Made by a program: the position numbers and the translations under genes
Assembly: GCA_947683625.1 (NCBI GenBank)
Contig: CANTUR010000644.1
Location: 1,291,501-1,355,500 of the forward strand
Direction: 5' to 3'
Source: Mallotus nudiflorus
Lineage: Eukaryota > Streptophyta > Magnoliopsida > Malpighiales > Euphorbiaceae
Length of the DNA: 64,000 nucleotides
Notes under the pieces: model-generated
Databases searched by the model: none
What the model was told of the DNA's origin: nothing
What the model saw: only the letters and a program-made list of their open reading frames with translations
Shown here: piece after piece, positions 46,434 to 60,059 of the stretch
Position numbering within the stretch: the stretch's first letter is position 1
Layout: every line of letters starts with the position of its first letter

Positions 46434-48140
46434 GGTAATTTCGGCGATCGATCTAATTTTGGATAATTTATTTTTAGGTTATTTTGTGTAAATTATGAAA
46501 TTGAGCTTTAATTTCATTTAATTAGATGTAATTGCTTTGAGACAAATGATCTGCAAGTTGCGATCTTGTGAATGGTGATTTTTATTTATTTTTTTGAATT
46601 TTTTGAGTATTGGTACTGTTCACATCACTGTTTTGGACAGTCCCAAGCCAGAAATTTTTTTATATTTTCAATAAATCCTATATATTATGTAGACTTAACT
46701 TTGTGAAGAAAGTTTATTAAAATTATGTGTAGAATTTTTATTATAAATATTTGAATGTTTATGTGAAAAAAGAATTTTTAGAAATATTAGTATAAATTAG
46801 TACTTTTTCAATTTTAATTGAAATTATTGTTAATTATTATGTTTTGGAAATATTTTGTGTAATAAATAGTATTAAAATAATTTTTATGAATTATTTTCTA
46901 TTTTTAGCTAATTATTAGTAATTTCTAAAAAATATATGAATAATAATTTTATTTATTATTTTTAAGCTTAAATGAGTTTTTGGTTATTTTATTATATATT
47001 TGAGCAATTTAAATAATTAATTGTAATTAATGTTATTGAATTTTGAAATTTGGAAGAATAGATTTTAATAATGGAATTTAATTATAAATTAAAATTTTAT
47101 TATTTATTTTGAAAATGAGCGTCTTTTATGCTTTTATTATGTAAATAGATTGAATTGTGCTATGTAATTGGATTTTGTAGTTTATGTCTAAATATTTATT
47201 TTTGAAAAATTGTTGGAATTTAGTAAATTATTTGATTTCATTGAAATTGTTGTTAGTTATTATGTTTAGACTCTTTTTGGATTAATAAAAGTATGAAAAT
47301 AATTTTATTATTATTGTTTCCAATTATTAGTTAATTATATGATAATATATGAATAATAAATTTATTTATTATTTTTGAGTTTAAATGGGGATTTTATTAT
47401 TTTTATGATGGCAATCAGTGATTTTAATAATTATTTGCAATTTATGCTAATTTAATTGCAAAATGAGAATTTTATTCTATTTATGGATTTTATTAGCAGA
47501 CATTATTTAAAAACTAGAATTTTATTATTTATTTGGAAAATAAAGGTTTTTAATATTTTTATGAGATATTATGGTGAGTTGAGAAATTAGTATATTTTTA
47601 TATAGATTTTATGATTTTTAGCGAATTATTGAGATTTATATCATTTTGAATTTTGTTGATGAATTGGTTCTTGGATGGACAATAATTGTGGTTCGAGAGC
47701 CTAACCTAAAATGTTGAGCCTTAGAATATTTTGAAGTGTGTTTCCATCAAGAATGACACTACTTTTTAATATAGAAATGTCTATTTTACAGAGGAAACTT
47801 TGTCAAATTTTTGATAGAATTCTCATAAAACATGACATCCGTCAGTGTCTAGTCTAGTATTTTTATTCGAGTCAAGCGTTAGATCGAGTCATTCTTGAGA
47901 AATTCTAGATGAATAAAACTTAGGAATTTAATTCTAATATCATTATTATTATTTATTTTTCTATAGTTGCATCAAGACTGAGGCCTACAGGACTAGGCCA
48001 GTCGAGTCATTTTAGAGGAGCGCACACTATAAGTCATTATTATTTGTATGCATTACATGTAGAAAAATTATTGGTATCCATAATTTTTTAAAAATATGAA
48101 TTTTATTATGCCATGTTGCATTAAATATTAATTGTTATTG

Positions 48141-48144
<4 letters not shown>
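46434..48144 (+). repeat. Oppositely oriented relative of the outer LTR (fragment)
   Basis: Starts GGTAATTT and is similar to the reverse complement of 44527-45770 and of the left LTR part. Shared landmarks are GGTACTGTTCAC near 46610, TAGAATTCTCATAAAACATGACA near 47815 and TTTTAGAGGAGCGCACA near 48010. The missing start of this LTR should lie left of the outer element, so the outer element inserted into it. It forms an inverted pair with 44527-45770. Confidence 0.75.

Positions 48145-48194
<50 letters not shown>
48145..48194. repeat. (TA)n microsatellite at the duplication junction
   Basis: About 25 TA units lie between the end of copy A and the start of copy B. Copy B ends in a shorter (AT)n at 60043-60058. 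Confidence 0.9.
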
Positions 48195-48196
<2 letters not shown>

Positions 48197-48198
<2 letters not shown>

Positions 48199-48480
48199 TG
48201 AATATTTACCAATTCGAGAGAAGACTCCCCTTTTAAGGACTTAGGTTACAGACTTTGGTCAGATGAGCATGAAAATCTCTCTTGGATCAAGTTAAGGCTA
48301 AGAGTGATGGTTAGCCAATTTATAACTCCATGAAGCTAGTGGAATCATGGAATCATAAACCAACGTCATCGGTTTATAGGGACATGCAAAAATGAATGCA
48401 AGAATTAAATAATAGTTAATAAAATAATTCTAAAGAACAAAAGTAGAATCAATATCTCTTATCCCTAGTGGAGTTACCAC
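48197..48480 (-). repeat. Tat/Ogre leader fragment, copy B
   Basis: Matches 31117-31389 (CGAGAGAAGACTCCCC, TTAGCCAATCTACAACTCC-like text), truncated at the TA run. Confidence 0.8.
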
Positions 48481-49723
48481 TGTAGATGGCGGGTTTAGCA
48501 TGCGTCCAAGATTCTAGCAGCTGCGACATTATTTTGGCTTAGGGCCTTAGGGAACACACTACTATGTCATAAAGACATAGCATGGAGGTGAGGAGTCACC
48601 ACCTAGGGTAGTAACTGGGACAAATCATTTTGGTGTTACTCAATTATCTAAAAGAAAACTAGCACCACAACTAGGAGATTCTAGATACAAAATACCAACT
48701 TCTTTTAGTCTTGTGTTAATTTAGAATTATTTTAAGAATTACTATTTTATTCTCTATTTACACATAATTTTATTAAATCCTAATTAAACATCCATATTGC
48801 ACTAAAGCAAACTACTCATAAATTTGATTGTAAAAATGCATGTGAAGCACATTGTCTCGAGGTATAAACTATGTTTATTTTAAAGTTATCTAATTCTACA
48901 TTTTTATTTACAAGTGAAATGGACTAAAGGCGGACCTACATGTTAATAAATGAGCCTAAGTCTATTCATTTTAACTTAACTAAAGAAATGGGCCTATAGT
49001 CTACAAATTCTAAAGAAAGGAATTAATTAGTGGGCCTAATTCTAACTTGATTTTAATTTAAATGAAAAAATGGGCCTAAGTCTATTTATTTTAAAAGAAA
49101 TAGAATTAATGGGCTGAGCTAAAGTCTAAGTTGATTTTATTAATTGAAAGTGGGCCTAAATCTATTTAACTTAAGTGGGTCTAAATTATTTTAAAATTAT
49201 TTAAACCTAAAATCCAATTAAAAGCCTATTTATTAAAATGAGTTAGGCCTACCGTGGGTTTGGAGCCTAAAAGGGTTAAAAACCAAAAAAAAAAACTCAA
49301 ATTATTAAAACATACCAAAATAGATCGAAATAAGCAATTATATGTGAATTCTAAAAATCCTGATTGAATTTCATGCAAACCCTAGAATTAGCATACTACC
49401 ACCATTCATTTTTACTGGGGTTTTACTAAATTGAACCCAATTGACTAATTCATTTTTTAACACAGAAAGCTAAATTATAGCATCTTGACATTCTAGAATG
49501 TTGACTGCATTGCATAATGCCAATCGACATTACAAAATGCCAATTAGCATTTTCAAATACACCCCTGCAAAAGCCAATTTTTTGCAATTAAATTTAAAAA
49601 CATTATAATTTAGTCCTTAAAATCACAAAACTGAACACTATAGGTCAATTTTTTATTAAATTTTCATAATAGGGGCTTTTATCGCATTCATACACAATTA
49701 CATCCTAAAATTGGGTGCTTACA
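48481..49723 (-). repeat. Tat/Ogre 5' LTR, copy B (short form)
   Basis: 1243 bp, plus-strand ends TGTAGATGGCGGG and GGTGCTTACA, followed by CACAT. It shares the internal deletion junction with 31390-32594 but keeps the palindrome array at 49506-49550 that copy A has lost. Confidence 0.85.
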
Positions 49724-49728
49724 CACAT

Positions 49729-50330
49729 TGATACAAAATTCGATCTCTTTATGAAGTGGTGAACCTAGCAACTGATCAAGAAAGACATCTAAAAACTCAC
49801 AAGCTACTAGGTCATTTGAGATAAATGTCTTCTCCATTATAGTATCTCTGACTACTGCCAAGTATCCCTGACAACCTTTCCTTAGCATCTTCCTAGCTGT
49901 GATAGTGGAGATAAGATTCTAAGGTGCATAACTCTTATCACCCATAAACTTAAACTCTCCATAATTCAAAATTCTAAAAATCATCTTTTTACTCTGATAA
50001 TCAACTATGACATAGTGCTAAGATAACTAATCCATACCAAGAATCACATTAAACTCCATTACATCTAATAATATTAATTCTATAGACAATTCTCTTCCTT
50101 CCACTAACATCAGACACCTAAAAAGAACAACGTTAGTGTCCAATAAATCATTTAGAGGTGCGATAACAAATAAAGGAAATGCCATCCTTGAAGCTTGCCA
50201 ACATGACCTTAAAGTAAAAACAGGGGACACAAAAGAATGTGTGGCACTCGGATCAATTAAAACTTTAGCATACAAGAAAAAAATTGGGAGTACACCTACT
50301 ATAATGGCGTTGGTTGCTTGAGCATCCTGC
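49729..50330 (-). pseudogene. Protease region of the outer gypsy element, copy B
   Basis: Better preserved than copy A: KVLIDPSATHSFVSPVF carries the active-site Asp (D-P-S-A in place of D-P-G-A), followed by QASRMAFPLFVIAPLND and VMEFNVILGMD. A further block shows LRKGCQGYLAVVRDT and VACEFLDVFLDQL. Stops separate the blocks. The 3'-most codons are read from the Tat/Ogre LTR, as in copy A. Confidence 0.78.
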
Positions 50331-50950
50331 AGTGTGAGGGTGAAGACTCTGACCTATCCTTGACCCCCCTATTAGCTGGTAGAAGCCTGACCAAAGCCTC
50401 TGCTAATGTTAGTTAGTCAAAGTATAAAACTCATCCGTTTAGGCTCCAGGCAAAAACTCCTTATAAATCTCCCTCTGAACTAAGCCCAGGTGAGAGTCAT
50501 CATATGCGGCTGGATGACCTGAATGAACCAATCTAAGGCTGGCCCATCAACAGACAACTCAATTATCATAATCCTCTGATACTCGATGTGAGTACTCTGA
50601 GTCCTCATCTTCATAGTATGCAGAAAATCTAGAGGATATAAAGTCCCGTCAAATGATATCCTGTAAACTCTGGCATAAAACAAGGCTACCTCTGGGTCAG
50701 ATATGCCCTACTCATATACAGGCTGCATTTGCTAAACAACTAGAGGTATAACAGCTTCCTTAAATTCTTGGTCAACATGTTCCTCATCCTATAGCTCTCT
50801 CTACCTATAGTGACCTACTGCTCCTCGAGGTTTACCTCTACTTCTACCTTTGCGCCTAACTGGTGGCTTAAAGGGTAGAACCTCATCTTGAAAAGACTCA
50901 TTATCTTCAGTCTCAACGATTAGTGGAGTGACATGTGCTCGTCTCCTCAT
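50331..50950 (-). pseudogene. Gag of the outer gypsy element, copy B (zinc-knuckle part deleted)
   Basis: ATG 50950 starts MRRRAHVTPLIVETEDNESF with GRSRGKPRGAVGHYR. The capsid start FYARVYRISFDGTLYPLDFL and LDWFIQVIQPHMMTLTWA follow. The same central deletion as copy A is seen near 50395-50440. Stops occur near 50795 and 50705. Confidence 0.78.
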
Positions 50951-51148
50951 TTTGAAAAGACAACCTATAATATTCAGACAAAAATAGATAACAAACAAAC
51001 GATAAATAAACACCCCAATTGTTATGCAAAATTTTAAAAAAAGCAACAAAGACTTTTCAAAGACATAGTTGAACTCGAACTTAATTTATTACAGTAATTT
51101 CAAAGAAAACACAACTCTACTAACCTAGGTCCATAATACAAAACCTAG

Positions 51149-51160
51149 GCTCTGATACCA
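51149..51160 (-). promoter_or_regulatory. Primer binding site of the outer gypsy element, copy B
   Basis: Minus-strand TGGTATCAGAGC, a perfect initiator-Met type site. Confidence 0.85.
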
Positions 51161-51164
51161 ACTT

Positions 51165-51573
51165 TGTATGACTTAAACCAGGGAGTTATGACTAGCACTA
51201 GGGAACAGGAATTTGTGAGAATTTGGAACCTATAATAAGCCTTAAAAAAATAAAAACTCCAAAAAATACCTCAAAATTAAAACTTTAAATAATAAAAGAA
51301 ATCCTCATTTATATCATAATAAAATATATTCATACAACTCTTCAAATACAAAATCATTGTCTAATATAGTACATATACTACCACAAGATACATTGCTATT
51401 GCAATGTTTACTAAAATACAAGAAAAGTATTAGTTCAAATTTTACATAGATTGGTCGATGAAGAAAGAGTCTAATGAATATAACTAGTGTGGAGGTCTAA
51501 AGGAAAGGATTTTGAAAAAAATATTTAGGGGGTGTCATACCTCACTAAGTGAATTATTATTATACATATACAC
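51165..51573 (-). repeat. 5' LTR of the outer gypsy element, copy B, left part
   Basis: Starts TGTATGACTT and aligns with 34014-34420. Ends with TACAC (51569-51573), the duplication made by the solo LTR. Confidence 0.83.
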
Positions 51574-53651
51574 TGTAAGCACCCAATTTCAAAATGTAAT
51601 TATGCATGCGTGAGATGAAAGCCTTTATGATGAAAATTAATCAAGAATTGATCTCTAGTCTCAAGTTTCACAATTGAAAGGACTAAATTGCAGCCTTTTT
51701 AGGATTTAATTACAAGAGTTAAAATGTTTTAAGGTCTAAATTGTAGAAAAGTGAATTTTAGGCATTTTAATGAAATTTTGACAAATACAAGCATAATGCC
51801 AATCGACATTACATAATGCCGATCGGTATTACATAATGTCGTCTTGTATTTTCCTTCGTTGTTTCAATATTTTTTCCATAAAAAATTAGTTTTAGGCTTG
51901 TTGTCAAATTTCTATTGGTTCTGTACAGATACATGCATGAATCTCTGATTTTGTTTTAACCTTGATCACTTTCTTTATCTTAGGGTTTTGATTTTTGAAA
52001 ATGGAGAGTAATTATTCTTTAGTTGTTAGGATTGTGCAACCTCTCTACGTGATCATAGGGTAAGTTGTTTTTAGCTTTAAAAAGCTAACAAAACAAAATT
52101 TTTGGAGGCCCACGACAGCGCAAAAAAAAAACCCTAAAAAATTCAAAGACTTTACAAAAAAAAAGCCAAAGAATACAAAACCTGGTTCTTCTTCCTTACA
52201 TTTTCAAAAACAGAACAAAGAGTCTGTATTACGTTTTTACATGATTAAGCCTTAAGATCTAAAAATGCATGCTGAGTCAATTCCATATACAATCAAAATC
52301 CATTCTGAAGGGCCATTTACTATCATCTGCAGAACATTCTTGTTTTATTCTTCTCTTTCTTTTGTAATTTTTTATTATTGCTTTGTTATTATTTTGGCTA
52401 TTTAATTTCACTAATGTAATTTGTTTGTTTCTATATTTTCTTTTTGAGATCCAATGGGGGTTGAGGAGGATACTACCTGATATCCAAAAATTGAACGAAA
52501 GATCTATGGAATACCATGGGTTTTAAACTATGATTAGATCTAGGTTCTACCTTTTTTGTAATCATTATTTTTTATGTTTTGCTGTGTTAATTCATTTAGG
52601 TTTGTACTTAATTTAAATTTCAAGTATGTAGAACATTGTAATAACCCCAATAATGGGAATAGTAAAATTTTACTTTTATGCATTTAAAATGGATTAGTAA
52701 TTAGGATCACTGGGTAAAACTTTAAAATCAATGACGGCAGTAGCAAATTAAGGTTTGTATGGAATTGAATTAGGTTTTAGGAAATCATGTGTGGATGTAT
52801 GCTTGATCTGCTTTAGCATGTTATTATGTGATTAGTTGCATTTTTAGGTTTTTATCCTTTTGGGCCCCAAGCTCATGTTAGGTCTAACCTACTTAATTAA
52901 TAGCCTTAAAATTGGTATAAAGTTTAATTTAACTCAAAATCAATTTAGGCCCATTTTAGGTTAAATAGACTTAAGAACACCTTTTAATTAATAAAATCAA
53001 CCTTAACTTAGCTCAGCCCATTTAATTTCATTTCCTTTTAAAATAAATAGACTTAGGCCCACTTCCCATTTTAAATAAAATAAATAGACTTAAACCCCCT
53101 TATAAAATCCAATTTCTTTAAAAACTTGTAAATTTAGCTCCATTTATAGATAATTGAAACAAGCAGACTTAAGCTCACTAATTAAAATGTAGGCCCACCT
53201 TTAGTCCATTTCATTTGTAAATAAAAGCATAAATCAATCTAACTTTCATTAAAATTAACCTAGTTTAGATTTAGGGACAATGCGCTTAAATGCATTTTTT
53301 ATATGTGATTTTATTGACTAGATGCCTTAGGGTTAGATGGATGTTCAAATATGGTTTAATAAAATTACATGTAATTAGAGAATGAAGTAATAATTTATAA
53401 AGTAATTCTAAATGAACATAAGACTAAAAGAAGTTAGTATTTCGTTCCTAGAATCTCCTGGTTGTGGTGCTAACTTTATTTTTGAGAATCGAGTACCACT
53501 AACCAAATTGTCCTAGTTATTACCCTAGGTGGCGACTCCTCATCTCCATGCTATAACTTTGTGGCATAGTAGTGTGTTCTCTAAGGTCTTGAGTCTAAAT
53601 AGTGTCACGATTGCTAAAATCTTGGACGGGCACTAAACTCCACCGTCTACA
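51574..53651 (+). mobile_element. Solo Tat/Ogre-type LTR (long form), first in copy B
   Basis: 2078 bp from TGTAAGCACCC to CCGTCTACA, flanked by TACAC on both sides (51569-51573 and 53652-53656). Copy A has the empty site near 34410-34420. The phased palindrome array is at 51794-51848. No internal element sequence is seen. It has repeated TAGGCCCA-type text at 52930-53200. Confidence 0.92.
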
Positions 53652-53656
53652 TACAC

Positions 53657-54439
53657 ACAACCTAAAAATATAGACACTCAAGCATTAATATAATATAATA
53701 TTTATATATTTTTTTAATATATACATGTTTTTCATATAGATGCTCAAAATCCATTTTATTATAACACTAAATGCAAAATAATTTTTAAGTGGAGGATTAG
53801 AGCAGAATCCCTAAATTTTCATAACCTCCATCACTACAATATATTAGCCAACAGGCTTTCCATAACTCCAAAAATATATTTTATCCAATTTTTTTAGTAA
53901 TGGATTGGCCCCGAGTACATAAAAATCAACCAAGGATTCACAATCCCACTAACCGGCCCCGAGTACCCTATAGGTCAATCAAGGATTCGCAGTCACACCC
54001 CTTTATCCATCATTCACCATAGCCATTATTTCCATAACCGAAATGCATCAAAGTTGAAAGCCTAATTTAAAGTGTACTATTGTGCAATAGTCCTAGTGTG
54101 ACTCACTAGATAGCACGTTCTACAACTATTTTCCAAAATATTGTTTTATAATTAAAATAATGAAATTCATAATAAATATGAACATCATCCATTATTCAAA
54201 ATAAATATTCTCAATTATATATATGAAAGCCTATATATAAATATTAACAATAATAAATATCATTTAATGAAATAAAGCATAATTAAATTCGTACTTATTA
54301 AAAATATATGGATGCTCACAATATAATTTATGTATGCAATGTATATATATAATAATAACTCACAGTTGTGCGCTCCTCTAAAATGACCCGATTGGCATGA
54401 TCCTGAAGGTCACGATCTTGGCGCAACTATAGAAAGATA

Positions 54440-54500
<61 letters not shown>

Positions 54501-56199
54501 TTAGAGTTAAATTCCTAATTTTATACTTCTAGAATATCTAAAGAATGACTCAATTTAGAACGCAACTCAACAAAAATTCAAAAATTAGGACCGACCTAAT
54601 GTCACGTTTTACAAGAATTCTAACAAAAATTCAGCAAAGTCTCTTATGTGAAACAGACATCTCTCTACTAAAAGTAAAGCCGATCTTGCAAACAAATATA
54701 CTTCAAATATCCAAAATGCTCAACTTCTCGGGTTGGGCCCCCGAATTACATTCCAATGCCCAACCAAGAACCAACAATCAAAATTAATAAAATAATATTA
54801 AATACTAATAATTCACCAAAACTCATAAAAATCATAAAATAGCACAATTCAATTTATTTAGATAATAAAAACATCAAAGATATTTATTTCCAAAAAAATA
54901 ATAAAATCTCAAATATAATTAAATAATATAAATAAAAATCCATTTTTCAAGTATTCGAAATCAAATAAGATAAATTTCAAATAATTATTTAAATTACTAA
55001 AATATATAATAAGAATAGCCAAAAAATTGTTTAAGCTTAAAAATAATAAATAAACTTATTATTCGAATAATTTTTTGGAAATTATTATTAATTAGCTAAA
55101 AATAGTAATTAATTCATAAAAATTATTTTAATACTACTTATTACTCAAAAATTATCCAAAACATAATAGTCAACAATAATTTCAATTAAAATATAAAATT
55201 TACCAATTTATACTAATTTTTCCAAAAATTCATTTTTCATATAAACATTCAAAAATTCATAATAAAAATTTAGAACACAATTTCAATAAACCTTCTTCAC
55301 AAAATATGCTGAAAATAGCTATTAAAATTTATTAAAAATATAACATATTTTTTAGTTGGGAACAGTACCCATGAACAGTAACCAAGCTTGAAATAGTACT
55401 CAAATCTCAACTATATCCAAAATCGAATCTAAATATATTTTTGAAAAGCTTACAACTTCAATTTCAATAATCTAAAGCCAATTTAACTTAAATCAAACTA
55501 ATTTAACACAAAATCAATAAATGAATATAAGAACCCTAAAATTAATTATCCAAAATTGGAGCTGAATTCAAAGTTGATCAAGTGAATTACCTTAGGTGAA
55601 TGAAGCCCATGACACCAGCTTTAAATTGAGTCCAACCTCAACCTTTGGACTTGCCAGAAATGACAACGGTGGCTTTCAGAAGCTATTGGTGCCAAGAAGG
55701 AAGAAGAGAGGAGAGGCGAGGGTGGCGATGGTGGCACTATCTCAGTGGCTGTGCACACGAAGGGGCTGTTGCAATGTGAGGGAGGAAGGAGGGAAAGAAG
55801 AGGAAAGAAAAGAAAGAGAGGAAAGAGAGAGGAAGAAAAAGAGAGAGAGAGAGAAAAGAAAAGAAAATGTTTTTATATATAAAAATTTATTTAAATTTAT
55901 TTATTTATTTATTAAAAAAATTGTGTAAAAATTTCTCATCACAATATTAAAATATATGAAAATATACTACAATAACTTAATTCACATAAAATAATATTAA
56001 ATAATATAGAACAACAAAGTTTAAGTTTTAAATTTCAAATTAATAATAATGCCATAATATAATAAAGTAAATAATAACACTTGAATTTAATTTAATTTCA
56101 CAAAATAACCATAATATAACAAATTAATAAAACATTTATTAATAATGAAAATCTGAGAAATTAATTTAATAATTTATAAAAATAATTCGAGTTATAACA
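53657..56199 (-). repeat. 5' LTR of the outer gypsy element, copy B, right part
   Basis: Continues 51165-51573 and ends GAGTTATAACA. The site corresponding to the copia insertion is intact near 54308. The GA-rich island with low-complexity ORF at 55596-55928 is not considered a gene. Confidence 0.85.
54438..54498. repeat. (AAT)n microsatellite, about 20 units
   Basis: Expanded relative to the eight or so units at the same place in copy A (44656-44680). Confidence 0.9.
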
Positions 56200-57322
56200 G
56201 GTAATTCTGACAACCAATCTAATTTTGGATAATTTATTTTTAGGTTATTTTCTGTAAATTATGAAATTGAGTTTTAATTTGATTTAATTAGATGTAATTG
56301 CTTTGAGATAAATGATCTAGAGGTTGTGATACTGTGAATGGTGATTTTTATTCATTTTTTTGAATTTTTGGGGGCATCAGTACTGTTCACATCACTGTTT
56401 CAGATAGTCCCAGGTCATAAAATTTTTATATTTTTAATAAATCCTATATATTATGTAGATTTAACTTCATAAAAAAGGTTTATTAAAATTATGTGTAGAA
56501 TTTTTATTATAAATTTTTCAATGTTTATGTGAAAATGAATTTTTAGAAAAATTAGTATAAATTAGTCATTTTTTAATTTTAGTTCAAATTATTGTTAATT
56601 ATTATATTTAGGACATTTTTTGAGTAACAAATAGTATTAAAATAATTTTTATGAATTATTTTCTATTTTTAGCTAATTATTAGTAATTTCTGAAAAGATA
56701 TATGAATAATAATTTTATTTATTATTTTTAAGCTTAAATGAGTTTTTGGTTATTTTATTATATATTTGAGCAATTTAAATAATTAATTGTAATTGATGTT
56801 ATTTAATTTTTAAATTTGGAAGAATAGATTTTAATAATGGAATTTAATTATTTAATTATTTATTTGGAAATGAGCATCTTTTATGCTTTTATTATGTAAA
56901 CAGATTGAATTGTGCTATTTAATTGAAATTTGTAGTTTATGTCTAAATATGTATTTTTGGAAAATTGTTGGAATTTAGTAAATTATTTGATTTCATTGAA
57001 ATTATTGTCAGTTATTATGTTTTAGAATATTTTTGGATTAATAAAAATATGAAAAATAATTTTTATTATTATTTCCAATTATTACATAATTTATAATAAT
57101 TTTGGAAGAATATTTGAATAATAAATTTATTTATTATTTTTGAGTTTAAATGGGCATTTTATTATTTTTATGATGGTGATAAGTGATTTTAATAATTATT
57201 TGCAATTTATGATAATTTAATTGTAAAATGAGAATTTTATTCCATTTATGGATTTTATTAGCAAACATTATTTTAAAACTAGAATTTTATTATTTATTTG
57301 GAAAATAAAGGTTTGTAATATT
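56200..57322 (+). repeat. Oppositely oriented LTR fragment, copy B, left part
   Basis: Starts GGTAATTCTG and aligns with 46434-47565. Interrupted by the next solo LTR, with ATATT at its edge. No gene. Confidence 0.78.
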
Positions 57323-59448
57323 TGTAAGCACCCAATTTTGGGATGCAATTGTGCACAATTGCAATGTAAGCCCCTATGATGAAATTTATTCAAAAATTGA
57401 ACTTGATTGTCGATTTTTTGGACTTTATGTACTAAATTGCAACGTTTTTTAGGATTTGATTACAAGGAAGTCAATTTTTCAGGGGTCTTTTGGACGGGAT
57501 CATTTTTTAGGATTAGGATTGGCATTATACAATGCCGATTGGCATTGCACAATACTGACACGTAAAAAGTCTCACTTTTTATTTTTTGCCTATTTTTTTT
57601 TTATTTTTTGTCGATTTTTTCAGTGTTTTAATTGGTTGAAAATTTAATTTAATTATTATTATTATCTAATGAAAATTTCAACACATTCAAAATGTATAAA
57701 CAACTTTCAAAAATAAAAAATCTATCTGTTTGTTTTGAAGAGATGAGATCGTTCTTGCAAATTTGAGAAGTCAGTACGTAGGGAGACTTTGCTTTAAAAA
57801 GCAAAGAATCTGCATGTATGAGGGAGGGGTTTGAGACTCACACAAACGGAGAGAAACTCACACACAATCAGACTAAAAAAAATAGAGAGACTACGAAAGA
57901 GAAAAGAGAGTTACGCAAAAAAACCCTATAGTATAAGAAAACCCTAAAAATCTAGATGTGAAGAATACCCTTGTCTTTCAAAACCCTAATTTTGGATACT
58001 GTTAGTGTCTTTAAGCGCAATCAAATCCCAGTCCAGAATCAAATCAATATTGAGTCAATTTTAATGGTGATAATCCAATCTAAGGGGCTATCTCAAAGCA
58101 TTTGCACAACATTTAAAATCAATAATGTTCTTTTATATTCCATTCTTTTCTATTATTTTCTTTTTGTGATTAATTATTTTATTTTGTTATGTTATTGTTT
58201 TGATTATTCAATTTCACTACTAATCTGATTATTTTTGTATTTTTGTTTTGATATGCAAATGTGGATTGAGGAGGATATTGCCTATGTTTAGACGAACAAA
58301 AGGTCCATGGAATGCCATGGAAGAACCTGTATTGTTTTCCAGTAGAACTTAGGATTTTTATCTTTATTTTGCATTTTTGTATCCTGTGCAGTTATTTAAT
58401 TCATGGGTGTATAATTGTTTAATTTTAATTTTTGTACGTAGTTTGTAATAGCCCCCGTAGTAGGAATAGTGAAAGATTTAATTTTTTGCATTTAAAATCA
58501 ATTAGTAATTAGGTTCAATTGGGTAAAAATCAATTAAAATCAATGGTGTAATTTAAGGTTTGCATGTAATTGATTTAGGGTTTCTAGAAAATCATTAAAA
58601 TGTTGGTTTGATCTTTTTTATGTTTTCTTTGTTTTGGGTTTTTATATTATTTTGGGCCCCAAGCCCACACTTAGGTCCAACTCACTTTAAATAAGCTTAA
58701 AAAATGGTTTAGGGCTTCAAGTAATTAAAATCAATTTAGGCCTAGTAGGTTAATTAGATTTTAGGTGCACTTAGTTAATTAAAATTTGTTTAGACTTAGC
58801 TTAGCCCATTTAATTTCATTTCTTTTAAAATAAATAGACCTAGGCACACATTTCACTTAAAATAAAACCAAGTTAGACTTAGGCCCATTAATTTAACTTT
58901 CCTTTAAAATTTGAATAGATTTAAGCCCATTCCTTAGACAAACTAAAATAAATAGATCTAGGCTCACTAATTAATAAAAAATGTAGGCCCACCTTTAGTC
59001 CCTTTCTCACTTGTAAATAAAATGTAAATCTAGTTAACTTTTTAATAAAATTAACATAGTTTATACTTAGGGACAACGCGATCTTGAGTGCATTTTTTAT
59101 GTGTAATTTTATTAACTAGACGCCTAGGGTTAGATAGATGTCAAATAGGGTTTAAATAAAACTGCATGTAATTAAAGGGTGAAATAATCATTTATAAAAT
59201 TATTATAAATGAACATGAGACTAAGAGAAGTTAGTATTCCATTCCCAGAATCTCCTGGTTGTGGTGCTAACTTTCTTTTAGAGAATCGAGTATCACCAAT
59301 CAAATTGTCCCAGTTATTACCCTGGGTGGCGACTCCTCTTCTCAATGCTATGACTTTGTGACATAGTAGTGTGTTCTCTAAGGCCCTGAGCCTAAATAGT
59401 GTCGCGATTGCTAAAATCTTGGACGTGCACTAAACCCCGCCATTTATA
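57323..59448 (+). mobile_element. Solo Tat/Ogre-type LTR (long form), second in copy B
   Basis: 2126 bp from TGTAAGCACCC to GCCATTTATA (CA decayed to TA), flanked by ATATT at 57318-57322 and 59449-59453. Copy A has the empty site near 47558-47570. The palindrome array is at 57521-57556. Confidence 0.9.
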
Positions 59449-59453
59449 ATATT

Positions 59454-60042
59454 TTTATGAGATATTATGGTGATTTGAGAAATTGTTATATTTTCATATA
59501 GATGTTATGATTTTTAGTGAATTATTGAGATTTATATCATTTTGGATTTTATGGATGAATTAGTTATCGGTTGGGCAATAATTGTGGTTTAGGGGCCCAA
59601 CCCAAGACGTTGAGCCTTAGAATATTTTGAAGTGTGTTTTAGTGTAGGAATGACTCTGCTTTTAGTAGAGAGATGTCCATTTTACAAAGGAGACTCTACT
59701 AAAATTTTGGTAGAATTCTCATAAAACATGACATTGGTCGGTGTCTAGTCTAGTATTTTTATTTGAGTTAAGCGTTAGATCGAGTCATTCTTTAGAAATT
59801 CTAGAAGTATAAAAATTAGTAATTTAATTTTAATATCATTATTGTTATTATTATTTATTTTTCCATAGTTGCACTAGGACTGAGGTCTACAGGACCAGGC
59901 TAGTTGAGTCATTTTAGAGGAGCACACACCTATGAGTTATTATGATATGTATGCATTGCATGTAGAAAAATTATTGGTGTCCATGATTTTAATAAAATAT
60001 GACTGTTATTATGCAATGTTACATTAATTATTAATTGTTATA
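59454..60042 (+). repeat. Oppositely oriented LTR fragment, copy B, right part
   Basis: Aligns with 47566-48140, including TAGAATTCTCATAAAACATGACA near 59712 and TTTTAGAGGAGCACACA near 59912. Ends in (AT)n. Confidence 0.78.
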
Positions 60043-60059
60043 ATATATATATATATATA

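Larger units (their letters stand above)
48195..60058. repeat. Tandem segmental copy B of 31117-48194
   Basis: Same order and same junctions as copy A: Tat/Ogre leader, short LTR, CACAT, protease and deleted gag, primer site, outer LTR, GGTAA boundary, oppositely oriented LTR, then (AT)n. Length without its two solo LTR insertions is about 7.6 kb. Copy A without the copia element is also about 7.6 kb. Confidence 0.85.

Noticed and set aside
48481..49723. Short LTR taken as evidence for a separate Tat/Ogre subfamily or a recombinant element
   Set aside because: The flanking sequence shows this copy is the segmental duplicate of 31390-32594, so the shared deletion is explained without a subfamily.
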